From contig QXCR01000061.1 of assembly GCA_004380135.1 (NCBI GenBank), forward strand, positions 1 through 64,000: a DNA stretch of 64,000 bases, read 5' to 3'. The notes below the pieces were generated by a model that saw nothing but the letters and a program-made list of their open reading frames with translations, did not search any database and was not told the DNA's origin. The stretch is from Stemphylium vesicarium (lineage: Eukaryota; Ascomycota; Dothideomycetes; Pleosporales; Pleosporaceae). The translations under genes were made by a program, and so were the position numbers. Below are positions 53,599 through 63,648 of this stretch, in pieces. The first letter of the stretch is position 1; the number at the start of each line of letters is the position of its first letter.

Positions 53599-54018
53599 TT
53601 ACCCTTGGAGATCTTGCCCTCTGGCATTTGGTATGTCCTCTGAAACAAGCTCTTCTGAATCGCTGTTAAGGGTGATTGGAGTGGCTTGTGAAGCGCCTAC
53701 GCGCACATCGGAGTTAATATTCGGGCTAAAGCTTCTTTCGCGCTCACGTGTTGATGGAACCGGAGGTATCTTGGAACTTGATATCGATGGCTTAGGCTTT
53801 TTCCGTAATCGGCCTCGCTTTTCTTTACCGGTTGATGCAAAACGAGGAGGGGATTCGCGGGTACACTTGTGGTTGCGTGCGTCCAATTCTAGCAAAGTGG
53901 CATTTCGAAACGTCGGTAGCACATGTGGCATTAGAGGTCCTGGTGGCTCACCTACAAGAAATTTTTGATATTGACTCCTCAGGCCGTAAGGCAGCAGTAT
54001 CAGCAAACGCCCTTCCAT
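53599..54018 (-). CDS. Hypothetical protein or 5' exon of the 52250-53384 gene
   Basis: Open from ATG 54018: MEGRLLILLPYGLRSQYQKF, then PGPLMPHVLPTFRNATLLEL, a basic block (GKEKRGRLRKKPKPS) and a Ser/Asp-rich end (TLNSDSEELVSED). It lies upstream and on the same strand as 52250-53384 with similar composition, so a shared gene is plausible, but I found no donor/acceptor pair with matching phase across the 215-base gap. A GTAAAA donor-like site occurs at the 3' end near 53600. Confidence 0.4.
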   Translation of the reverse strand: MEGRLLILLPYGLRSQYQKFLVGEPPGPLMPHVLPTFRNATLLELDARNHKCTRESPPRFASTGKEKRGRLRKKPKPSISSSKIPPVPSTRERERSFSPNINSDVRVGASQATPITLNSDSEELVSEDIPNARGQDLQG

Positions 54019-54725
54019 GATGTAATGTGACAACAGACGCGACAGAGTGAAGACGAGGTGGATGCAGACCAGAGAATAGTAAGTAATTGTACGGAGTAAA
54101 TCATAGCAATATGCAAGCTTGGAAAGAGTATTTGTTGCAGAGTAGTCGATAGCAGCTAGAGGTGATGCTCGACTGCCTCGCAATTTGTGCACGTGATGAC
54201 AAGTCATAGCAGAAACAGACAACCGAGGAGAAGAGGGCAGAAAGTACGAGAATCGAGAGGTTCGAGATCCCCCATATCCCCACAGTCTTCATGCAAGACA
54301 GCAATGATGTGTGCTTGCTGTGCAAGGGTATCCAGGAATAGCCACGACATGCTCCACTATGGCGGTGTGTGTCGGACGATGGTGGAGCGTGTTCTTGAGC
54401 GGCAAAACAAAGACGCCTCAACATTCAACGCCAGTCACCGCTGTTCATGGTGCCCAATGATGCTCACTATGTAAGGGGGCACGTGAGTCTGGAAACGTTG
54501 AGGTCTTCTAGGAGTGGAGTCGAGCGCGCGGGAGGGCTAGACGAGGCGGACGCTAAGCCAGTCGCGCTACGACGTCAGGGCAAGCCATCCCAGCCATCTC
54601 CACTCCGCACGTCGCCAGCACCACGACAACACCAACGACAACACATACCGTCCACGACATCGCCTAGGTCACTTTCCCCACACGCGCCAGCTGTCGCGCA
54701 TATATGAGCGCTACCCACGAGCCGT
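54019..54725. other. Intergenic stretch between divergent genes
   Basis: 707 bases. Right part GC-rich with ACCACGACAACACC-like runs leading to the BTB gene. No feature otherwise. Confidence 0.35.
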
Positions 54726-56986
54726 ATGGGGCAGGTTTCTAGAGTTTACCACCGTGACTTCGCCATCCCAGGATCCAGCCGGTCGCGAATGGCTTCTGGT
54801 AGCATAGGCCATGTGCCCGCCCCGACATTTGCTGAGTACGTAGACGATCCTTTCTTCGACCAAAGCCGTCATGAGGTAGGCCCATCGCAGGCATTCGATC
54901 AAGAGGAGGGCGACTTTGATCGCGATGCGCCTTCTACCCATGTGTCGCAATGGGAGCTGGCGCATCCACCCGCGCCGCCCTCCCGATGCATCGCTGTGCG
55001 CCCGGCTCTCACGCATCGCCTCTACTCTCATCATCTACATGTGCGAGCGAAAGCTAAGCTGCAACGCGATAGACTACTCTCTGGACCCATGATCGACATC
55101 TACGTAGGCGAGTCGAAGCGCCATTGGGCGCTGCACCGCAACCTGTTGTGCCATCACTCCGAGGCCCTCGAAAACGAACTCCTAGGCGATGCAAAGGGCA
55201 GCGCAAGAAAGGACCGCCTGGACCTCCCCGGTTATGACCCAGCCGGATTCGAGCTGCTCGTCAAATGGCTCTACCAAGGTAGTTTGGATGATGTGTCCGA
55301 CATGGTCGACGCCAATCAAAAGTACGACTACGCTGTGAGCTGCCACAAGCTTTACCTCCTTTGCGAACGCTTCGATATGGCACAGCTGAAGAACGTCGCG
55401 ATGGACCAGTACCGAAAAGGCCTAAATGAAGCTGAGCTGGTTCCCGACGCCGAGGAGATTGACGACATCTACCGTAAGAGTCCGAAAGGCTCGCCCTTCC
55501 GTCGCCTCATGACGCGCATAGCCGCACGCCAAATCATGGATCCCGCCAATGAGCGCGATGTCGAGACATATCGCGAGTGCTTCGACAACAATCCCGACTT
55601 TGCTATCGACCTGGTAAAAGCAATCAGGTCTGGCACCGGTGGTATGCTATTCGAAGACCCGACAGACAAGGGAAATGAATGCGCATACCACGACCACGAA
55701 GCTGGGCCAAATTGTTACACCAAAGGCAAATTGAAGGGGAAGCAAGGTGTGTAGCTCTGCTCTGTCTGCAGTCCATTCCCAGCTCCACCACCTCTCTCTT
55801 CACCCACTCGATTTCGCAACATGCGTAGTAACATTATTAACCAGCAAAAAAGAGAGCCGGCCCGTCATCCGCCAAATCCGTCCCCTACATAAGCTCCGAC
55901 CAGCAGAGCCGCCCTCCCCGCCCGCATCCCCCGATGAACCCTCGCCCCCTTCCACCGCCTTCAGCTCGCCCGCCAGAGCGAAACATTCTCCACCGTCGCC
56001 TGACGAGTCCCGCCAGTTCGACAGTTGGCACGTCGACGGAGATGGCAGTTGCTACTCAGCCGCCCAATCCCGACGCAGTTCGACACAGGAAGAAGGACCT
56101 GGAAAAGCTGCGCAAGGTGACACCGCCGGAGAAAAGACGCCCAGAGCGGGCTCAAACCAATGGCACGGAGAAACAGGAGTCACGCCCAGCCCTCGACGAG
56201 CGCCGCCGAAGCTCCGAAGACGCACCTCTCCCACTGAAGGATAGCCAGGCTGTTGATGAGTCGGAGGGCGAGGGCGAAGGAGGGCCGGTGCAGACATTGC
56301 AGCCATCGCCATTGCGTCGTGGCATTTGGGAATGGGCCAAAGTAGGAACCGGTAGACTGAACATGATCGGTCGTATCCCTCACCCTGAGTGGAAAGGACC
56401 AGCAGCCTCACGCGAGATTATGGTAAATGGCGCGTCGCAGATCGTCACCATTCCTGAAACCCAGGACGATTTTGGTGTTCCCTCAACCACAGCTACCGAG
56501 ACGAACGACCTGCAAAAGCATGAAAACGTCCTGGCTTCCAAGATCGAGGGATACGGACTATTCAATGCTCCGGTCACTTCGTCCCCATCATTTGCACAGA
56601 CCAAGAGATCTTCCGATGAACTCGTGGCTGCCTCGTCTACCGCTAGTACGCCAGCAGACCTACATCTTATTACCGGTCAGTGGACAAATGGCAAATTTCA
56701 TACGCCACAAGTAGTGTCAAAGAACGGCTCGCCCATCACACCAGATACCCCGACACCGCTACAACGAAGAAGAGACACGCTGGTAGAAATCAGAGGTTCG
56801 CCGACAGATAGCGCGCCCGACGGTGAGAGCCGGGTTGGTGATGAGTCGCCCACAAATGGCAAGCTGACCGACTTCACTGCATCAGCCAGGAGCACACCCG
56901 ATCCAAATCAGGTGCGAAAGTACAGAATTGCGCTCGCTCCAAATCTCCTGTCGCCAGCTCGGAGCAGCCTGCATTCAGCACAGTAA
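54726..56986 (+). CDS. BTB/POZ domain protein
   Basis: Exons 54726-55746 and 55845-56986, 720 residues. The 98-base intron (G|GTGTGT..ATTAACCAG, phase 1) joins KGKQ to AKKRAGPSSAKSVPYISS. The BTB domain is at about residues 110-215: SGPMIDIYVGESKRHWALHR, LLCHHSEALENELL, LPGYDPAGFELLVKWLYQGSL and DYAVSCHKLYLLCERFDMAQL. A BACK-like helical part follows. The second exon is disordered, Pro/Ser/Arg-rich, but contains a conserved-looking WEWAKVGTGRLNMIGRIPHP segment. BTB proteins usually dimerise and act as Cul3 adaptors. An alternative start at ATG 54704 with a 37-base intron 54735-54771 would also keep the frame (MSATHEPYGAG joined to SSRSRM). Confidence 0.83.
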
Positions 56987-57284
56987 CGAATTCACGACAC
57001 ATTTCATTTCAAAAAAAAAGATACCCCGTACATACAATCTGGTGTTCGCATTGACGCCATGGTTTCGAATATCAATTTATTACTATTCACTATCTGTCTC
57101 AATAGTAACTGCTGTGAAGATGCTATCGTGGTCAAGGTCCATTGGCGCTGACATCAAGCTACTGAGCAGTGGGTAGGAGCGACTGACCGTCTGACCTTGG
57201 CTATCCAAAAGCCACGGGCAGACAAACAACGGTAAATCTTCACGCCATCTCCTTGCACCTTCTACTCTCAGAACAAGTGATCTG

Positions 57285-57746
57285 CTACACGACAAACACC
57301 CTATCCTCGACTCCTTTCGCATCCTCTTCAGCTCTCGCTTCCCTCTCAGGCCTCTCCTTGGCAATTTTCTTCTTCTCCACTGTCACCTCCCATCGCTGTG
57401 GCAGCGTGACTAATGCGTAATACGCGAACCAGCCCAGCCCACCGAATAGAAAAAGCAAAGCTGCGGTGATGCCGATGGTTATAGGGGCGGAGATGGAGGT
57501 ACCTGTCTCAGCTGTTATCACGAGTGTGGACGTGGGCGATGCATGTGCCGTGGCTGGGTTGGAGGTGGAGGGCAAGTCTGCTTTGTTCATGAGTGAAGGG
57601 GAAGGAATGGATGGAGGCGTGGGGAGCTGTGTGAGGAGGGAGAGCGGTGGGTGGGTGGATGGTAATATAGAAGTAGATGTAGACGATGTCATGGTTGGTG
57701 GCAGGGGTAATTCAGCAGTGATTGTATGAGGGTAAAACGGGGACAT
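57285..57746 (-). CDS. 153-residue single-pass membrane protein
   Basis: ATG 57746 to TAA/TGA 57285, intronless. The first 95 residues are a Ser/Thr/Pro-rich stalk (TSSTSTSILPSTHPPLSLLT, AHASPTSTLVITAETG), then one helix (ISAPITIGITAALLFLFGGLGWFAYY), then a Lys/Glu-rich tail (EKKKIAKERPEREARAEEDA). No cleavable signal peptide is evident, so N-out insertion by the helix is likely. Same architecture as the 41.6-43.3 kb proteins and that at 58604. Orphan. Confidence 0.65.
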   Translation of the reverse strand: MSPFYPHTITAELPLPPTMTSSTSTSILPSTHPPLSLLTQLPTPPSIPSPSLMNKADLPSTSNPATAHASPTSTLVITAETGTSISAPITIGITAALLFLFGGLGWFAYYALVTLPQRWEVTVEKKKIAKERPEREARAEEDAKGVEDRVFVV

Positions 57747-57995
57747 AATGTCTACTTAAGAAATACTCAAGGCTGATTCAGGTAGGTGTGTAAGTATGGG
57801 AAATATGAGGTGGCACAGATCCATCACCTTTTGTAGTCTGACATTCCAGAAGTTGTGTAAGACGTAAACTGAAACATTGTTTCTTTACAACTTAGACCTA
57901 CCACTTTGGAGATTATAGGTACCATCTACGCTACACCTCTCTCCCTCCTTTAAATTCAAAACGTCCAGCATCCATCTAAACCGCCCCCTCCCTCC

Positions 57996-58262
57996 CTATA
58001 ACTCGCTAACCTGCCTCTCCACATCCTCACTAACCTCAACTCCCTTCTCCTCGTCCCGCGCAAGCATCTTCTTCCGATTCAAATACCGCTTCACAGTCTG
58101 CTAGTACACGAAGTAGCCAATCAGAGTGAGGAAGAATGGGGTTTGAAAGGGTAGGAAGATTAAGTGTGGAGTGTGTTATAGGCGGTTTGTAGGTGTTTTG
58201 CGGGCGTTGCACAGTGTGGTGTTTGCGGACAGGGAGGTGGGATGGTATCCGTGTGAACTCAT
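57996..58262 (-). pseudogene. Small membrane-protein pseudogene with two in-frame stops
   Basis: One frame of exactly 89 codons runs from ATG 58262 to TAG 57996. It reads a Ser/Thr/Asn stalk (MSSHGYHPTSLSANTTLCN), meets TAA about 58176-58178, then a helix LIFLPFQTPFFLTLIGYFVY, TAG at 58101-58103, and a basic/acidic tail (QTVKRYLNRKKMLARDEEKG, ERQVSEL). The stalk-helix-tail design matches the intact genes on both sides (57285 and 58604), so it looks like a decayed relative in structure, though no sequence identity is claimed. The TAG could alternatively be the end of an intron (GTGTACTAG), but the TAA has no such excuse. Confidence 0.5.
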
Positions 58263-58603
58263 AATGTTCGTGGATGGGAAGTATGGATAAGGATATAGAT
58301 GGCGGATTTCAGTCGAAGCTATTTGCATCTACCGCATCCCCACGAGAGCCGCAGATTTAATTCGACGCCATGGTAATAAGTTCACAATTATCGGCAGCTC
58401 GCTGATGGCGGACTCTCACGACTGTCGAATTAAAGCATCGTTTTGCACCATATCTGAATTCGTAACCATGATAGATTGAGGACGCAATGCTACATAGAAA
58501 CTAAATCTGTATCAAAACACAAGCCACAGAACGCTGAGGAAGAACAAACTTAAATATTATTTTTCTTCTAAATATGGGCAATCATACTCCTACAAAAAAC
58601 GGC
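58263..58603. other. Intergenic stretch
   Basis: 341 bases without a supported feature. Confidence 0.3.
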
Positions 58604-59758
58604 TTACCTCGATTGCCTTCGCGGCAAAATCGGAGAATCACAAAGCGAGACATCGTCATAATCCCTTGGACCAGAATGATTATAACGCATATCATCAACA
58701 GTGAATGGCGACACGGAGCGACTACGATTGGCATAGTGCGGATCGCCAACAATGAATGGCGACTCAGAGCGATCACGATTAGCATACCGCGTGTGGTAAG
58801 ACATTGGCGGCATTTGATCCAGCAGACGAGAAGGTATCGCAGGGTTCTGCGTCACTGCTTGAGTCGGGTCTTGAGGCCCCGTATTGTCCCGACGGGGCTG
58901 GAAATTATCAGCACCAAAAGAAAGATTCCAGCCTTGGGCCTGGGCTAGATCAGCAAGTGAAATACCGAACGATGGATCACTGCTCGTGTGATGAATTTGG
59001 TCGCGATTTTTACAGCTGTCGGAAACCAAGATGCCGGGCCCCTGCTGCCAATTCCTAGCGTTGGCAAGAGCGACAGGGTCCACGTCGTAGGTCTGGAATA
59101 CCCGAGGTGGCTCGTTTTGAGCGTCGGGTTGAACGTGGTGATGTTGTTCTTCGGTGATGTCAGTATTGCGATCTTTTTCTTCGTCTTTACGTTTCGACTT
59201 TGAGCGTTTGAGGTAAGCGACAAGCAAGACTAGGAGAATGCCACCGCAAAAGGCTGCGATTGCACCGCCGATGATAGCAATGTGGTTCGTTGGACTACTT
59301 GAATCGCCCGGTGGGGCAGCCGCTGCCGTCTCGCTGACAGCAGGTTCTGTCGGAATACTTGCTACTAGAGGTGCGTTCATCTGGAAGGGCTCGCCGCGAT
59401 CGAAGTCGGCGTCGGCGGCGGCGGGCTGGCTAGCGGAGTGAGTGTGAGTACAGGTTTCGGATGGGGCATGCGAACAAGTACATGTCGCAGACTTGACCAT
59501 TGCAGTTGGGGTTGCGGTGACTGTTTGGGTGATTTCAATGTGTGTTGTACGCTGCGAGGCAGCGACGTTGGTGGCAACATTGGAGGAGAAGAAGGTGCTA
59601 CCGTCGGAAGCGATCGACATCATCGGAATGGATCCCGAAGAGATCATCGCGGAGCCTGTAGTAAGCACAGAAGATGCTGAAGTGGTGTTGTTTGGCGAAA
59701 GTGAGCCAAAGACAGGAGAAGGCCAGGTAAAACCAGTCATTGTGCCGTTTTGGGACAT
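58604..59758 (-). CDS. Stalk-type single-pass membrane protein with tandem tail repeat
   Basis: Intronless, 384 residues from ATG 59758. A Ser/Thr/Asn-rich ectodomain (residues 1-155) with a His/Cys cluster (CTCSHAPSETCTHTHS) is followed by one helix (HIAIIGGAIAAFCGGILLVLLVAYL) and a KRSKSKRKDEEKDR stop-transfer segment. The cytoplasmic tail is about 200 residues, with DPSFGISLADLAQAQGWNLSF and two tandem copies of a 17-residue unit (RYANRDRSESPFIVGDP and HYANRSRSVSPFTVDD), visible also in the DNA at 58690-58800. RS/SP sites suggest phosphorylation. It resembles wall-stress sensor-like proteins in layout but has no WSC domain. Lack of a signal peptide means the helix must act as signal anchor. 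Confidence 0.75.
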   Translation of the reverse strand: MSQNGTMTGFTWPSPVFGSLSPNNTTSASSVLTTGSAMISSGSIPMMSIASDGSTFFSSNVATNVAASQRTTHIEITQTVTATPTAMVKSATCTCSHAPSETCTHTHSASQPAAADADFDRGEPFQMNAPLVASIPTEPAVSETAAAAPPGDSSSPTNHIAIIGGAIAAFCGGILLVLLVAYLKRSKSKRKDEEKDRNTDITEEQHHHVQPDAQNEPPRVFQTYDVDPVALANARNWQQGPGILVSDSCKNRDQIHHTSSDPSFGISLADLAQAQGWNLSFGADNFQPRRDNTGPQDPTQAVTQNPAIPSRLLDQMPPMSYHTRYANRDRSESPFIVGDPHYANRSRSVSPFTVDDMRYNHSGPRDYDDVSLCDSPILPRRQSR

Positions 59759-60853
59759 GACTGGATGAAAGAACGGTTTTCCGTAATGTCTTTTGTTTCG
59801 TAAAGTAAGATGGGATCTTGAGGATTTCCTCTCGATATAGGTGTGAGGAAATACTGGCAGTGGCTGAAGAAAACCTGGGAAAATGTTTGGAGGGAATTCA
59901 TAGTCTTGATTTGTCTCTCATTGTACTTTCACAGTAGTCACTTTAGGGCTGTATAGTCACAACGTTTCATCGCATGTGTACTGGATATATCTAAAGATGT
60001 TTTAGTCAGCAGTCCATCAGGAGTGTGTTGACAAACAATTCGGCCGTGGGACAAATACAAGGTGATCTCCTGAAACAACCGTGGCGGTTGTGATACAGCA
60101 AGCGGGGAAATGAGTCGCTTAGCAGTCTTTCACACAATTATCATTTTTCCTGGGTCTGGTATTGAAGTCACTGATAGAAAAAGTATAAAGAAAAGTATCA
60201 TTTTTACTGGTTGTATTCATCAAGATTTCATATGTGGTCGTAGGGGGGAAAAGATGTCTTTGGGTCAACATATTGCAGTGTCAAAGTGTAGCCTGGGAGC
60301 ACGGCGCTTATGTAGCGCACCTGCCCATGAATTAGCACTAAAGGCTCCACCTACCCGGGCAGCACCCAACATTAAAAGGCTCCTCAATATATTTCTGACC
60401 GCAAACCTATGGCCACTCTTTTACAAGGAAGCATACACCTTTCTCATCCAGTATGCAGACTTCACGAAACATATGCACAATGAGAGATAATAAAAGTCAA
60501 ACATTGTGTATCTATAAACAATACATTTCTGATGCAAGTCAGTTCCGCGGTCCTTGAAGACAAAAGTGACCGATCCGACTTCACCCTCCCCCCGATGTAG
60601 CGACAGGCTGCGATCTTCGCGTCCTCAACCTCTCTCTCCTCATTTGACGACAGCAATCTCGAGCTTCGTCAAACCCCTTCCCATGATACTAGCTAGTGTC
60701 GACAACCTTTGAAGACAAAGGCGCCGGACCCAATTTTCTCATTCCCACAACGCCAGTGCCGACAGCCCTTGAATACAAAAATGCTAGATCTCAAACTTCC
60801 CGCGTCCCTACGACACATGGCCCAACAAACAAACAGATGGTGACGTTGATCGC
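59759..60853. other. Intergenic stretch
   Basis: About 1.1 kb. It holds the promoter of the 58604-59758 gene and, at its right end, a short direct repeat described separately. No gene supported. Confidence 0.35.
60552..60780. repeat. Three degenerate direct repeats
   Basis: CCTTGAAGACAAAAG (60552), CCTTTGAAGACAAAG (60706) and CCCTTGAATACAAAA (60766). The last two copies also share GTGYCGACA immediately upstream and are exactly 60 bases apart. They lie just beyond the stop of the coiled-coil gene at 60854, in its 3' flank. Confidence 0.6.
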
Positions 60854-61592
60854 TTAGTAGCGACCAGAGTTGCGAATTTCTTCCAAGGTTAGCTCCCAAT
60901 CCGAAAACCCCAATGAAGAGTCCGAATCCTCACCTTGCTGCTCTCTACGAGCTTGTTTTTCGGCTGTGGCGCCTAGACACCGGTCGTGCTCGGCAGTGAC
61001 CTTTTCCAGGCCAGCCTCAACCTCAGTCAGTCTCTTCTCTGCGGTTGCTGTTCTCTCATTAGCAGCTGCGACCTCTCCGGCGAGCTCCCCCGCCAGCGCC
61101 ACCATCTCGTCCAGCGCCTTCCGGTCGGCGTCCTGAGTTCTAGGACCCGCCCCATTTTCAACACGGGATCCTTCGGTCGGGACCAACCCACTCCGATCCC
61201 AGATTTGCTGCACCTGCCTATCGTACAGCGTGATAATGAGCTGCGCACCAGTATATGCGCGGTCCACCTTTTCGCGGTCCACCGGACTCACCGCCGCAAG
61301 CCGTCGGGTGTGCTCAATGACACGCACCCGGTCCACAACGTGGATCTGCTCTCGGTAGAAGTCGAGTGATTCTATCATATTTATTAACTTGACTTGACTC
61401 AAATTGTTTGTTCTCATCGGGTAACTGGTGATGCAAATATTCTAACAAGTGTTTCCAAAAATTAGGCAGCAGAGTGGGTATATCAACATAGAAGAAGGAT
61501 GTTTGAAGAATGGTAATAGTAGACGTACCTTCGGGGCTCTTCTGCCCAAGTCTCACCTGGCTCCTCAGGAGCGCCAGCTGATTGGGGTCCAT
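60854..61592 (-). CDS. Coiled-coil hypothetical protein
   Basis: Exons 61592-61529 and 61371-60854, 193 residues. The 157-base intron (GTACGT..GATAG) joins MDPNQLALL...GQKSPE to ESLDFYREQIHVVDRVRVIEHTRR in phase 1. The C-terminal two thirds is helical with a coiled coil (DEMVALAGELAGEVAAANER, EKRLTEVEAGLEKVTAEHDR) and an acidic end (SLGFSDWELTLEEI). The central RAYTGAQLIITLYDRQVQQI is probably helical too. No family known. The acceptor is inferred from phase and could be another AG nearby. Confidence 0.55.
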
Positions 61593-61939
61593 TTCTCGTA
61601 GAGATGGGCGCACCGCAGTGCGTGCTTCGGGCTTTTTGTGTGTATGTGTATGTGGTAGGTAAGTAGATGGGGTGTTCAAGTCAGTGAGAGAAAAGGTGAG
61701 AGCGTTCACAAGGCAGGTAGTAAACAACCATTTGGCCCGTTCGCGCGTTCACAGTCCACTCAACAGTTTGAATTTTTTAATGGAATGAAATGATGAGAGA
61801 GAGAAGGAAGGCAGTACCAAATTACATGAAACGGAGGCTTGGAGACTACGATAACGATACTAGGTATATGAGATAATGGTGACATGCCGGCGTCTCCAGC
61901 AACTGATAATTTCATTGACGAAGACATCCTATCTTGAAC
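61593..61939. other. Intergenic stretch
   Basis: 347 bases. Promoter side of the coiled-coil gene, including a GTGTGTATGTGTATGTG stretch at 61635-61652 and GAGAGAGAGAAGG at 61795. No gene. Confidence 0.35.
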
Positions 61940-62696
61940 CTACCCGGGCGCATACCGTTGATTGCGCTGCAACCCGTTCGTCCGCTCATCCTGCGCAATC
62001 TGCTGCGATAGCATCAGGGCAAGTGGAGGCGCGCGTGCTTCGTGGTTCACCAGCCGCGCAGAACGGTAATACTCAGCTCCCGGACCAGGCCGCAGAGCGT
62101 CAGGATGTAGATACGTGTCAGACGGCCGAGAAGGCAAACGGCTCTTTTCTTCGTCGTCCCGGTCGCACCTCCCACAGCACCCACCAAAGCAGTTGCATAC
62201 GTTGATTCCCCGGGAGGTGGCAAAGAGCATGAAGATGATGATGCCCAGGAAGATGAGTCCAAAGACGGAGCCTATAGCAACTCCACCTATTCTACTTTTT
62301 GCTAGCCCAGGGGTTCGTGTCAGAATCCGAGGTTGCCCTTTGAGTGGGTGTTACAGCTGTCGAGGACGTTTCGGACACTGACGTAGACGCGAGAGATGGG
62401 TCTGACCCGAGTTTGATAGGGCTTGTAGGCTGCGCGCTACTAAATTCTAATGTCGCCGATGCAGCGGATGACAGCGATAGACTTGGAGGCTCGGAAGTGA
62501 CAAACTTTACTGAGATGAGTAGAATGGTCGAGGTAATCGGGGGCGGCGACTTGTTTTCCTGTTGTAGCGCTAAATTTCGGGCTAGCTGCGACCTTGGCAG
62601 GAAGCACCCGTCAGGTGTTATGCAGCTTGGTTTGCCGTTTGGGAATGCCAGAACCACGCTCGTAGCTGCCAGAGCGATTGAGATTACGCGATGCAT
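61940..62696 (-). CDS. Signal-peptide, single-pass membrane protein with apparent frameshift
   Basis: From ATG 62696: a signal peptide (MHRVISIALAATSVVLAFP), CITPDGCFLPR, then a Ser/Thr/Pro stalk of about 110 residues to PWASKK and a TAG near 62300. In the +1 frame a helix and tail continue directly: RIGGVAIGSVFGLIFLG with IIIFMLFATSRG after it, then a Cys-rich juxtamembrane stretch (VCNCFGGCCGRCDRDDEE) and a tail ending RNQRYAPG at 61940. The switch lies in a run of five A residues (AGCAAAAAGTAG). One A fewer would join the two parts as ASKSRIGGV. Either a genuine frameshift, a homopolymer length error, or an intron that I could not place. The protein fits the stalk-helix-tail class. Confidence 0.55.
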
Positions 62697-63018
62697 GTGT
62701 AACGAGAGTAAAAAAAATCTCTCCTGCTTGCGAAAGAGAAAAAAAGGAAGCAACGATTGCTTTGTAGTGTCAAATTTTGTTGACAATGTGCTGGTTGAGT
62801 GATTGATAGTTGATAATCGTCACAATGTGAAGTCAGGAAGTACAGCAAGGAGTAACGCGGTGTATAGATGAACATTGTCATTTCCGATCCCCGCGGGTTC
62901 TAAACAAAACGCTATGCAGACGCTAAAATGCGATACCATATACACATCAGAAAACAAAAGTCCCGTATTCAAGACTATCAATATGTACACTTTCCAGAGA
63001 TCTCGACCAGCTCAACAT
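62697..63018. other. Intergenic stretch
   Basis: 322 bases between two reverse-strand genes. No feature seen beyond the promoter of the first and 3' end of the second. Confidence 0.3.
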
Positions 63019-63648
63019 TTAAGCAGGAGCAGAGGAGTAGAGGCACTTCTTGGGCTCGGTCTCCTTGAGCGCCTTCATGGTGAAGGGAGTGCATCCCTCG
63101 GAACCAGCAGGCTTGTCAACACCAGCGAGCCAGATCTTCCAGCCTCCACCAACAGCGCCAGGGCAAGCCTGGAAGCCAACGTCGCCGGTAAGACCACCAG
63201 CAGCGAAGACGAGGTCACCGTCGTCGTTGATCTTGAAGGGGCCGCGCTCCTGGTTCTTGCCGATGGGCTGGACACCGGTGGAGTAGCGGACGTTGCCTTG
63301 ACCCATGCCGCTACGGTCGACGTACAGGTGAAGAGGGGGGTTGAAGGTGTAGATGTAGATGCTGCTGTCCTCCTCGTCAAGCGAGAAGGAGGCGTAGTTG
63401 ATGCCGCTGGTGGTGTTGTCGCGGTCGCCGTTGACGATGCATGTCTTGTTGTTCTGATCAGGCGAGTTGATGACGAGGCCGCCGTCCTTAGCCTGGACGT
63501 TGCCGTACTGGATGGCGGTGCCGGTGCGCAGAGACATCAGACGGAAGATGTCGCCAGCCTCAGGGCGAGGGAAGGGTGAAGAGGCCTGGGGAAGCGCGGA
63601 GGAGATGGCGGCCATGGAGGCAGCGACGGCGGCGGCGGTAAACTTCAT
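63019..63648 (-). CDS. phiA: PhiA-like secreted cell-wall protein
   Basis: Intronless, 209 residues. A signal peptide (MKFTAAAVAASMAAISSALP) precedes FRLMSLRTGTAIQYGNVQAK, a YIYTFNPPLHLYVDRSGMGQ block, TGVQPIGKNQERGPFKINDD, and FQACPGAVGGGWKIWLAGVD with CTPFTMKA and a C-terminal CLYSS. The LYVDRSGMGQG and ACPG...WKIW motifs with the final cysteine are the signature of the PhiA/antigenic cell-wall protein family that is needed for phialide and conidium development in Aspergillus. Four cysteines probably form disulfides. The promoter has a TATA-like GGGTATATGAGG about 125 bases upstream. Codon use is strongly biased (many GTC, CAG, AAG), consistent with high expression. Confidence 0.9.
   Translation of the reverse strand: MKFTAAAVAASMAAISSALPQASSPFPRPEAGDIFRLMSLRTGTAIQYGNVQAKDGGLVINSPDQNNKTCIVNGDRDNTTSGINYASFSLDEEDSSIYIYTFNPPLHLYVDRSGMGQGNVRYSTGVQPIGKNQERGPFKINDDGDLVFAAGGLTGDVGFQACPGAVGGGWKIWLAGVDKPAGSEGCTPFTMKALKETEPKKCLYSSAPA

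Noticed and set aside
60110..60490. Forward frame of 126 codons
   Set aside because: No domain, AT-rich, and lies in the promoter side of a reverse gene.
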